In this document: positions 34,986 through 43,643 of the stretch, in pieces | Layout of the letters: the number at the start of each line of letters is the position of its first letter | Numbering within the stretch: the stretch's first letter is position 1 | From: Symsagittifera roscoffensis | Taxonomy: Eukaryota > Xenacoelomorpha > Acoela > Convolutidae | Assembly (NCBI RefSeq): GCF_963678635.1 | Contig: NC_087067.1 | Coordinates: 4,103,072-4,167,071, forward strand | DNA length: 64,000 nt | Direction of reading: 5' to 3' | The notes under the pieces: model-generated | The model's database searches: none | Told to the model about the DNA's origin: nothing | What the model saw: only the letters and a program-made list of their open reading frames with translations | Translations under genes and position numbers: made by a program

Positions 34986-35844
34986 TTTGGCAAATCTCGA
35001 GTTCGCAAGTTGGGCAGAACGGGTATCGTTAAAATCCAAATTACATTATAGGAGATAAGTGTAAAATTGGATAAGCGAAATCCCCCGGTTTTGAGGAACG
35101 TTTTTACTTGAGCAGGCCTGGAGACAGGTCTACGGTTTTCTCTTGAGAGGTTTAGCACGCGGCGCTTAAGGTGATTTTAGGCTTAAGAAGGGGGGCTAAA
35201 AAGGGCGGAGGTTAGAAGGGGGGCTGGTTAAGTTAGAGGTTGGCGGTTGTAAATTGTAAAAAGGGGAGAAATTAGAGTAACTAATTGGTCGACATCGTTG
35301 ATTTAGTTACATTAGTCATTTACACGCGTTGGTCATAGGAAACGGATATCCAAAATTGGAATTAGGTTAAGGTAGGTACCCTGGTCGGATCGGTAAGGGG
35401 GAACGGACATAGACAGTTTTTGTGATACCCCATAAGATCGCTAGCAGGGGGGAAGGAAACGCGTGGCAATTTGGTACCAGACATTTTTTTTTCGACAAAA
35501 GGTAGACATTGGTCACCTTTGAATTTTAGGTGGGCTCATTTTTCAGTTTTTATTACTTTTTCTGGATTGGATTTTTTGTTGCATTTTGGGGAGGATTTGT
35601 GTTTAGTTTTTATACGAACAGGTGATCACAAGATACCTGCGCACAGGTTTTGGTCTCAAGTTGCTTGGAACATTGAAATAGAGGTAACTAAAAAGAAATA
35701 AGAAAAAAGGGGGGTCAGCATTTAGCTTTTAAGAGATGGTTTTTGGGGAAATTTTACTAGAGCTTGAGTGGTGGTACAAGGTACAGTGAATCAAGAAGTC
35801 CCCATAACGAAGAAGAGAGAAGTCCCACCGCTCAGACACTTGTC

Positions 35845-36690
35845 AACAGCCTTGGGACAGTGCCAAAGAAGTCCTGGGACAGTGTTGGACCAGAACAGTC
35901 TTGATACAGTCTTGGGACAGTGGTCTTGGGACAGTGGTCTTGGGACAGGGTCTTGGGACAGTGGTCTTGGGACAGTGGTCTTGGGACAGGGTCTTGGGAC
36001 AGTGGTCTTGGGACAGTGGTCTTGGGACAGTGGTCTTGGGGCAAGGGTCTTGGGACAGTGGTCTTGAGACAGTGGTCTTGGGACAAGGGTCTTGGGACAG
36101 GGTCTTGGGACAGTCGTCTTGGGACAGTGGTCTTGGGACAAGGGTCTTAGGACAGTGGTCTTGGGACAAGGGTCTTGGGACAGGGGTCTTGGGACAGGGT
36201 CTTGGGACAAGGGTCTTGGGACAGTGGTCTTGGGACAGTAGTCTTGGGACACTAGCCTTGGGATAGTAGTCTTGGGACAGTAGTCTTGGGACACTAGCCT
36301 TGGGACAGTAGTCTTGGGACACTAGCCTTGGGACACTAGCCTTGGGACAGTAGTCTTGGGACACTAGCCTTGGGACACTAGCCTTGGGACAGTAGTCTTG
36401 GGACACTAGCCTTGGGACAGTAATCTTGGGACACTAGCCTTGGGACAGTAGTCTTGGGACACTAGCCTTGGGACACTAGCCTTGAGACAGTAGTCTTGGG
36501 ACACTAGCCTTGGGACAGTAGTCTTGGGACACTAGCCTTGGGACATTGGCCTTGGGACAGTGGTCTTGGGACACTAGCCTTGGGACACTGACGGAGTACT
36601 GGGACATTACCGAACAGTCTTGGGACAGTAAAAGGAAGCCTGGGACGGTACGAAGAAGAGTAGGGACGGTAACTGGAAGTCTAAGGACAG
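35845..36690 (+). repeat. 14-bp minisatellite (CTTGGGACA) in the leader
   Basis: About 55-60 copies of a 13-15 bp unit. The first half is mainly GTCTTGGGACAGTG and the second half CCTTGGGACACTAG alternating with GTCTTGGGACAGTA; edges are degenerate. Because 14 is not a multiple of three, the tract stays open in several frames on both strands and produces spurious repetitive frames of up to 187 codons. They have no other gene features. Confidence 0.93.
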
Positions 36691-36941
36691 TATAAAAATT
36701 GAAGTAAAATTACAACAAGCTGTTTTAAGACAGGATTAAGACAGAACAAGACTAATTGGAACCCGGTACAGTTGGGACCACGAATAAAGAAAATTACTCG
36801 AAGATTTTAGAGAACTGGAACAAGGTTTTTATCACGTTGTATATTTTCTTTTAAGAATTTGTTTCCACAAAATTTTTTATTCTTAGAATAGAATTGTATA
36901 TAAAATAATATTGTAAATAAGAGCAATTGTAAATAGAAATA

Positions 36942-39900
36942 ATGAGACGGAGTAGGGTACCGGTGCTTGAAAAAAGGTCAAGTGGATCAAACACGAAATA
37001 TAACTCGTCGCTGCGTGGAACGACATCAAGGGGCCCAGGCAAAACGAAAAATAACTTTTCAGTTAGCATGGTCAGCACGAGCAGTGGCGCCGAGAGCAAG
37101 ACGCGAGAAGATGCGAGGGAAAAACAGGTGGAGCCCACAATCGAAATCGACCTAGAGACACCAGACCAGAGCGTAGATGAAGTGGAAAAAAAGACAACGG
37201 AATCCACACCGATGCCCCATATGGGAGATCAAAATCCAAAAACCGTGGAGTTTTCGCCGATAGACGCGTTGGAAGACACAACAGGCAATACCCGAGAAAC
37301 GGTGAAAGATGACTCTCAAGTAAAGAAGACATCTTATACAGAAAAGTTGGCGATGATGGTCGGAATGAAATCGAAAGACAACACGGCCGAGGAATCACAG
37401 ACTGGAAGAGCACGAACATTTGGGACAGTGAGCACAAAGGCGACAGAAGCCGACCCAAAGGAAGAACAAGCCAGAAAGGAAGCGACAGCTGGAAACAAGA
37501 CAACGGCTGATCATGAAACAGCTACCCTTGAGCGTGGAGACCTGATGACAAAACTAAATCAGATCGACAAGAGACTGAAGTACAGTGAGGAAGATAGAGA
37601 CTTAATAAGGAAAGAGTTGAAATACAACAAACACGAGTATCTGGATAGTTATTTTAACCTGGCTAAGGCGACAGACGAGAGACTCCAGCAGATGTCGAAC
37701 AAGGTGGATGTCACCAATGAAGAACGAGATAAGAACATCAAAAAAGATATGCAACAGTTGAAAAACCGATATGATGATGTCAACAGCCAATTAGGTAGCC
37801 TGGAAAAGAGAATGGACATAATGAACAGGAATCAGGCCGAAAGTTCGTGTGCAATACAGGCGAAGTTGGATGCAATCTTGAGAAATTCTACCTCACAAGA
37901 AAGACCGGCAGCGGATCGCACGCAAGGCACCAAAGTTGACTTTGTGGAACCACAAAGGGGCAAACGGCAATCGACACCGTTGCCCTTAACCCGGGACACG
38001 GTGAGCATAGCACCAACAGCTGCTAAAACAATCATGAAAAATGGAACGTCAAGTACAACGACTGGCTCGGGGGACTCAACAGCTAGCAGCAACGCAGGTC
38101 CAGATGCTATGACATGGGCAAGCACTTGGGAGATGATGAACAGGACTCTAGAGGCCTTCGCCACGAGGAACACTGACTCGAGCGATAGGAGGGACGGAAA
38201 ATCAAGAAAAACTTTCAAGAAGCCAAAGGAATTCAAAGACGACTCCGATGGATGCATCGACACTTGGGTGGAAGTGATGAGATTACACCTAGAGCAAGAT
38301 AACTTAAATGATGAAAGACAAGCATGCACGGCCATACTCAGCAACTTAGAAGGCACGGCATTAAAATGCGTGGTCGCAAAGAAGGAAGAAGAACGCGACA
38401 CCGCGGACAAGATCTTCGAGATATTACTGAATCGATTCGGGTCAGGCATGAAGGGTCACCAAGCGATGATGCGATTTGAAAAGAGAAGGCAGAGGGACGA
38501 CGAGTCAATAGATCGGTTCCTAGATGATCTCGAGAGCTTGAGAAGGAGGAGTGACCCAGAGGAGTCGACAAACAGAAGAAACTTCAGCATTGCCTCGAAA
38601 TTCATTGATGGGGTAAAAAGTGATGACTCAAGGACAATGTTAGCTACATACTACACATTGTCGAAAGACAGCGCACCAACCCCAGAAGAAATGAGACAGA
38701 AATCAAGGGAATACATGCTGATGAAGCCCAAGAAATACTCATATTCGGAAAACAGGAACACACAGGGGGGAAGCCAACCCCAGAGGTCATCATGGTACAA
38801 ACCTAGAGATGATATGGACAAACGCAGATCATGCGCGAACTGCGGGTCAGCGGACCACCACGTGGCTGACTGCACAACATACAAACAAGGCATGAAGAGC
38901 CTAGGATACGCACCGGATGAGGAGGACATGAGCCAGATGGAGGAACACGAGTACTATAATGGCTTAATCATCAAGATAGGCGCTAGATGCTTCTTCTGTA
39001 ACCAGGAGGGGCACTTCAGAATGGATTGTCCCTTGTTCTGGGAAGCGGTCAAGGACCAGAGTCACCCCAAACATAAGTTGGCATTAGCGGCGGTGCAGAA
39101 TCAGCGGAACAGGCAAAACGAGTTTGAATCGAGGAACTTAGGAACACCAAGCACGGAATTGCCAACGAAGACAGTGAAAGCTGTAACACATGTTAATGGT
39201 GCGATAGAATCCGCGGCAGGGAATTCTCTAGAGATAAATTATGAGAAAGCGGCGACGGAAGCAATTGCCAAAGTGAAACAGGATCTGGCTGCGAAAGAAA
39301 TAGAGCAACGACTAAAGCTGGAGATCGAAAAACAGAATTTTAACGAAGCATTAACCGGATCGAACCAAACACCAGAGGCTGTACCAGGCTCAACAAAGAC
39401 CGGGAATTGTATCACTGTAAAAATGGTGACAGGTAAGCCTTTTGGCATATCGAAAATCGGGGCAAGAATGATGTCGATAATCACAGTGGGCGGCCATGAG
39501 GTAACCAGAAACTTGAGCGAACCGAGCGACCAGACAATAATGCACATTGACGTGTACGCAGATTACTTGAGTTGTATAAGCCCACAAACGACTTCTAGAG
39601 CGCTGAGAGCACTACTCATGAAAGGGGGCAGCAAGTCGGTACGTGTTGATAACAGATATACTGAAGCTTATGGTCCACACGAGGTGATGCTAAATATAGA
39701 CGGGATCAACATCTACACCAAGACAATGATAACATGTGACGAAGACCTAATTGGGCAAATCTACGTAGGGAAAGAAGAGTTGAAAGTGAGATCGATTGGA
39801 CACTGCGCCATGCTTGAAGAAGATGCAATGCACATCGGGACGGAGGCAGATGTGACAGGGCACGTGCTAGATATAAGTGGCAAAAAGACTCAATTGCGTG

Positions 39901-40238
39901 GGTTACTGGATACGGGAGCAGTCTTGAGCGTCATACCAATCGAAACTTGGGAGAAGATGGGCTTTGACAAAGGTGACTTGATAGACTCGAGAATACGGTT
40001 GTCAGCTGCAAACAAAGGGGCCCTTCGGGTGCTGGGCAGGACGCCGATAATAGCCCTCAACTTGGGGGAACGTAACCTGTGGATGAGCTTTATCGTGGTA
40101 GAAAACCTAGATGAATCTGACCAATTCATTTTGGGCAGAGACTTCATCAGGAATTTCGACGTAACGATTGATCTAAATAGCGCAATGTTCAGGATACGGA
40201 ACCCGGATAGGAGGTACGCAATAAAACCGGTAAATTAA
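36942..40238 (+). CDS. Gag-protease polyprotein (1098 aa)
   Basis: This ORF would encode the structural protein and protease. It begins with a charged N-terminal region, then a predicted coiled coil (about residues 197-295). A capsid-like region of the Retrotrans_gag type follows (about 420-590, with the DTWVEVMRLHLEQDN and LLNRFGSG blocks). Two CCHC zinc knuckles come next: CANCGSADHHVADC near residue 631 and CFFCNQEGHFRMDC near 682. Near the end is a retropepsin domain with LLDTGAVLSVIP (about 987) and ILGRDFIRNF (about 1063). The knuckles bind RNA in known Gag proteins. The protease is joined to Gag in one frame. The ORF ends with TAA, and the pol frame follows in the same reading phase after one ATA codon, so readthrough or re-initiation could link them. 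At 1098 aa it is much longer than usual Ty3 Gag. Confidence 0.93.
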   Translation: MRRSRVPVLEKRSSGSNTKYNSSLRGTTSRGPGKTKNNFSVSMVSTSSGAESKTREDAREKQVEPTIEIDLETPDQSVDEVEKKTTESTPMPHMGDQNPKTVEFSPIDALEDTTGNTRETVKDDSQVKKTSYTEKLAMMVGMKSKDNTAEESQTGRARTFGTVSTKATEADPKEEQARKEATAGNKTTADHETATLERGDLMTKLNQIDKRLKYSEEDRDLIRKELKYNKHEYLDSYFNLAKATDERLQQMSNKVDVTNEERDKNIKKDMQQLKNRYDDVNSQLGSLEKRMDIMNRNQAESSCAIQAKLDAILRNSTSQERPAADRTQGTKVDFVEPQRGKRQSTPLPLTRDTVSIAPTAAKTIMKNGTSSTTTGSGDSTASSNAGPDAMTWASTWEMMNRTLEAFATRNTDSSDRRDGKSRKTFKKPKEFKDDSDGCIDTWVEVMRLHLEQDNLNDERQACTAILSNLEGTALKCVVAKKEEERDTADKIFEILLNRFGSGMKGHQAMMRFEKRRQRDDESIDRFLDDLESLRRRSDPEESTNRRNFSIASKFIDGVKSDDSRTMLATYYTLSKDSAPTPEEMRQKSREYMLMKPKKYSYSENRNTQGGSQPQRSSWYKPRDDMDKRRSCANCGSADHHVADCTTYKQGMKSLGYAPDEEDMSQMEEHEYYNGLIIKIGARCFFCNQEGHFRMDCPLFWEAVKDQSHPKHKLALAAVQNQRNRQNEFESRNLGTPSTELPTKTVKAVTHVNGAIESAAGNSLEINYEKAATEAIAKVKQDLAAKEIEQRLKLEIEKQNFNEALTGSNQTPEAVPGSTKTGNCITVKMVTGKPFGISKIGARMMSIITVGGHEVTRNLSEPSDQTIMHIDVYADYLSCISPQTTSRALRALLMKGGSKSVRVDNRYTEAYGPHEVMLNIDGINIYTKTMITCDEDLIGQIYVGKEELKVRSIGHCAMLEEDAMHIGTEADVTGHVLDISGKKTQLRGLLDTGAVLSVIPIETWEKMGFDKGDLIDSRIRLSAANKGALRVLGRTPIIALNLGERNLWMSFIVVENLDESDQFILGRDFIRNFDVTIDLNSAMFRIRNPDRRYAIKPVN

Positions 40239-40241
40239 ATA

Positions 40242-43200
40242 ATGGCAAATGAAAACAAAGCACCGGTATTCTTGAGTAGGAGGGTGAGACTAAAAGCTAA
40301 TGAAGCGGCAATCGTAAGTTTGAGGATGAAAAATTACAATGAACTAAGTGACAACAAGCAAGTGTGTATAGTTCCGAATCCTAATAGTCAAAGTGCTGCT
40401 GTTTTAGGAAGATCATTTTCGATAACGAAGAGCGGCCTCTGCGTCAGTGTCTTGTTGAATACCCTTGATATACCGATCACGATACAGAGAGGGAGGAAAC
40501 TGGGATATGCTTTACCGGTTAAAACTCGATATGAAACAATTGAGAACTCAAAACAAAATGAAGTTGTTGATTGTCCCAATCACAGGGACAAAATTTGTAT
40601 CTTGAGACGATTGCAGGAAATAAAAGGTTCTTCAGGTCTTATTAAATCACTTAAGTCAGAAACGGATGATGGGCTGTCGAGATGTTCGAACTTTCCAGAG
40701 CGACCCACACTAGATGAAATGCAAAATGAAAAACCGGTCCTGCCGGAGATTGAACATTTGAGGGGCAAACTGAAAGATGAACAGCTCGAAGCCATCAAGG
40801 ACGTACTAGAGCGGAACGAGGAAGTTTTTTCGAGGCATAAGGCGGATATCGGGTGTTGTAATTTCGTTGAGCATGAAATAGAACTTGAGGAAAACGCGGT
40901 ACCACACAGGGAGGGGGCGAGGCGCATGACCCCACACAAATCGGACGCGTGTAGAAAAGAGATCGAGACGTTACTAGAGTATGACATGATAGAACCATCC
41001 AAGTCACCGTGGGCGTGTGGAGTAGTGATGGCCAAAAAGAAAGGCGACCAGTTGAGGTTTTGTTGTGACTTTCGATACCTGAACTCCGTCACGGTGAAGG
41101 ATGCCTATCCCATACCTAGGATTGATGAGAGCCTCTCGAAGTTAGGTGATGCAAAATTTTTTACGACTCTTGATTTAGGCTCGGCCTTTTGGCAAGTACC
41201 ACTAAGGAAGCAGGACAGGGACAAGACAGGGTTTGCCTGCGAGCTGGGTCTGTTTCAATGGAAACGGATGCCGTTTGGACTTTGCAATGCCACAGCCACG
41301 TTTCAGCGGTTGATGGCACACGCGCTGATAGGCGTAACGAAGAAGTATGGCAACCTGGTAATGTGCTACGTGGATGACGTGGTAATAGCGACGCCAACAC
41401 TGGAAGACCACATTGAGAGACTAGACGAAGTGTTTGCATGCATGAAGAGGTCGGGGCTAAAGTGTAAACCATCAAAGTGCGAGATACTCAAGGACTCAAT
41501 AAAATACTTGGGCAGGATGGTAGACAAGCACGGCATCAGACCTGATACGGACGCCGTGGAAGCAGTCCTGACCTGGAAATCACCGAAGACAGAGCACCAG
41601 TTGATGGGTTTCGCTAATTATTATAGAGAGTTCATCAAAGGCTATGCAGACAAGGTATACCCGATGCAACAATTAATGAGACACAAGGGCAAGAAGTTCA
41701 CGTGGAACAACGCAGCAGAAGAGTCATTCCAGAGAATAAAGAAAGAGCTATGTGAGGCACCAGTACTGGGTATGCCGACTGAGAAAGGGATGTACGTGCT
41801 GGACACGGATGCGTCGGTAGTCGCGATTTCTGGGATTCTCCACCAAGAACAAGAATGGAATGGGAAGACAGTCTTGAGACCAATAGCGTACGGGAGCAAA
41901 GTCCTGAGTGACACGGAAATGAAGTACGGAGCACCGAAAGCGGAGATGTTCGCGGTGGTTACCTTTGTCGAGAAACACAGGGCATACCTGGGCAGTGAGC
42001 CATTCAAGTTGCGAGTCGACAACAGAGCACTGAGCTGGCTGAAAACGTACTCAATGGACCAAAGTTACATTGGGAGGTGGATAGTTCACCTAGACGGATC
42101 CAACATGATAATTGAGCACAGAACGCGAGATAAACATCAGAATGCCGACAGCTTGAGTAAGAAGACGGAGTTCTATGAGAGACAAGAGCAAAGAGAAGCA
42201 GACAGACCTGAAATCAAAGATGGCTTCTCATTTATGGACAAGGAAACGTACGACAGTCTTCCACTCACGAGATGGCTGGACAAGTCAGGCAAACCGATAG
42301 AAGATCATCCTGAATTGCCTAAAGAGCCTCCAGAGAAGACCATCTTGAAGAAGAGCAAGGGGATTCCGATTGAGATTATACTCAAGTCGAAGATCGTGAG
42401 TGAGACGCTCAAGGCAAAAGGCTATGATCTTAACCAGGTGGAAGCAGGAACTGCACAGATAGATGATGACTTAATGAGGTTGCTCGAGAAACTATCAGAT
42501 GATAAGCCCGTGATCCATGAGAAGGGTCAAGAGAAACCGGAATTCGCTATACTTCGGAGAAAAGAGACAGTGAACGATACTGACTCATCAAGAGGAAGCG
42601 TCACTGACAGCAAAGACGTCGTGCGGTCACTAGTTGACAAAATCCCCGAAGACATTCTGGAGCAGACCAAGGTTAGGAAAAAGAAAATGACGTTCAAAGA
42701 AGATACTGAACACCTGGGACTAGGTCAAGAGTCCGGGGAGTGTTCCAGGTTCACGGAAGAAGGAACCGGAGAAGGAAAATTGTCCGGGGAGCGTGAAGGA
42801 TGGGATGAAGACTCGGACGGGAGCAGCGAAAACCAAGACAGTATGTGCATGATATTGGCGGAAGAGAAGACAAGGCACCACGACAGGGAGTTACAGACGG
42901 ATCCATCTTCAGGAACATACAACATGGACATACAGGAGATGCGAGGTGGTGAGGAACTTGAGAAAATTGCGGTTGCAAGGAAACCATTCAGGGAACTATC
43001 ATGCAACTCAAATATCAGAACGAATCTGGTGCCAGAAGATGATATGAAAGTCGTGAAAAGGATGATATGCGTGAAACTGAGTGATGACATCCACAACCCT
43101 GGTGAGATGAATGGACAAATCATGGCGCTAAAGGAGCATGTCAAGGCGAGATATAGGCTGTCAGACCTAATAAGAGCCCAGAAGAATGACAAAATGACAA

Positions 43201-43643
43201 GTAAACTCTCCAAATGGATCCAGTCGGGGGTCAAGGAGAAGGGGGAACTTGAGGAAGACAGCTACAAGATCTTGAGCCAGTTCTACAAAGAAAAGAAAGA
43301 CTTACTTTATCACACAGCTGAGGGGGTGGTAGCGTGTAAGAGGAGAGATGAGGAAAAGATATTACACAAACACAACCTCATCATACTACCACAATTGTAC
43401 CAGACGGAGGTGCTTTTCAGATCACACGACCAGATGGGCCACCAGGGGATAGACAAAGTACAACAAAGGATACTTCACAGCTTTGATTGGCCAGGAATGA
43501 GAAAAGCTTGCGAGAGATGGGTGAATGCCTGCCTGGCATGTCTCCAGGTAAAAGACCCAAGAAATATGAAGTTTCCACTCAAGTCAGTTGAGAGCTCAGA
43601 GTTCAATGAAGTGGTGCAGATAGACCATCAAAAATTTGCATGA
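40242..43643 (+). CDS. Pol: reverse transcriptase, RNase H, integrase N-terminus (1133 aa)
   Basis: RT spans about residues 240-420, with LRFCCDFRYLNSVT, FTTLDLGSAFWQVPL (catalytic Asp), MPFGLCNATATFQ and the YVDD box at 376-379. RNase H follows (about 500-650) with DTDAS, APKAEMFAVVTF, RVDNRALSWL and ADSLSK. A long acidic linker (about 650-940) has no known domain. The integrase zinc finger is at about 1045-1105 (SHDQMGHQGIDK, then CLACLQVK). The frame ends at VVQIDHQKFA, just after the first catalytic Asp of the DDE core. The rest of integrase continues in the -1 frame from an ATG overlapping the stop (ATGA, 43640-43643). Start chosen at the ATG two codons after the gag stop; upstream same-frame readthrough is equally possible. 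Confidence 0.93.
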   Translation: MANENKAPVFLSRRVRLKANEAAIVSLRMKNYNELSDNKQVCIVPNPNSQSAAVLGRSFSITKSGLCVSVLLNTLDIPITIQRGRKLGYALPVKTRYETIENSKQNEVVDCPNHRDKICILRRLQEIKGSSGLIKSLKSETDDGLSRCSNFPERPTLDEMQNEKPVLPEIEHLRGKLKDEQLEAIKDVLERNEEVFSRHKADIGCCNFVEHEIELEENAVPHREGARRMTPHKSDACRKEIETLLEYDMIEPSKSPWACGVVMAKKKGDQLRFCCDFRYLNSVTVKDAYPIPRIDESLSKLGDAKFFTTLDLGSAFWQVPLRKQDRDKTGFACELGLFQWKRMPFGLCNATATFQRLMAHALIGVTKKYGNLVMCYVDDVVIATPTLEDHIERLDEVFACMKRSGLKCKPSKCEILKDSIKYLGRMVDKHGIRPDTDAVEAVLTWKSPKTEHQLMGFANYYREFIKGYADKVYPMQQLMRHKGKKFTWNNAAEESFQRIKKELCEAPVLGMPTEKGMYVLDTDASVVAISGILHQEQEWNGKTVLRPIAYGSKVLSDTEMKYGAPKAEMFAVVTFVEKHRAYLGSEPFKLRVDNRALSWLKTYSMDQSYIGRWIVHLDGSNMIIEHRTRDKHQNADSLSKKTEFYERQEQREADRPEIKDGFSFMDKETYDSLPLTRWLDKSGKPIEDHPELPKEPPEKTILKKSKGIPIEIILKSKIVSETLKAKGYDLNQVEAGTAQIDDDLMRLLEKLSDDKPVIHEKGQEKPEFAILRRKETVNDTDSSRGSVTDSKDVVRSLVDKIPEDILEQTKVRKKKMTFKEDTEHLGLGQESGECSRFTEEGTGEGKLSGEREGWDEDSDGSSENQDSMCMILAEEKTRHHDRELQTDPSSGTYNMDIQEMRGGEELEKIAVARKPFRELSCNSNIRTNLVPEDDMKVVKRMICVKLSDDIHNPGEMNGQIMALKEHVKARYRLSDLIRAQKNDKMTSKLSKWIQSGVKEKGELEEDSYKILSQFYKEKKDLLYHTAEGVVACKRRDEEKILHKHNLIILPQLYQTEVLFRSHDQMGHQGIDKVQQRILHSFDWPGMRKACERWVNACLACLQVKDPRNMKFPLKSVESSEFNEVVQIDHQKFA

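Larger units (their letters stand above)
34314..36941 (+). other. Long 5' leader of the giant element
   Basis: About 2.6 kb without a convincing gene between the LTR and gag. It carries two tandem arrays (34794-34985 and 35845-36690) and G-rich stretches (GGGGGCTAAAAAGG-type near 35190). A possible splice donor-like CGGTAAGG lies near 35390. Packaging and dimerisation signals would be expected here, but none can be named. Confidence 0.6.

Noticed and set aside
35791-36406. Long repetitive open frames on both strands (up to 187 codons) over the minisatellite
   Set aside because: They arise because the 14-bp unit lacks stops in several frames; codons follow the repeat period and no other gene features are present.
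35845-36690. CRISPR-like array
   Set aside because: Units are contiguous 14-bp repeats without unique spacers, and the context is a eukaryotic retrotransposon.
37072-42022. Numerous minus-strand frames of 60-205 codons opposite gag and pol
   Set aside because: Antisense shadows of well-supported plus-strand ORFs with no motifs of their own.
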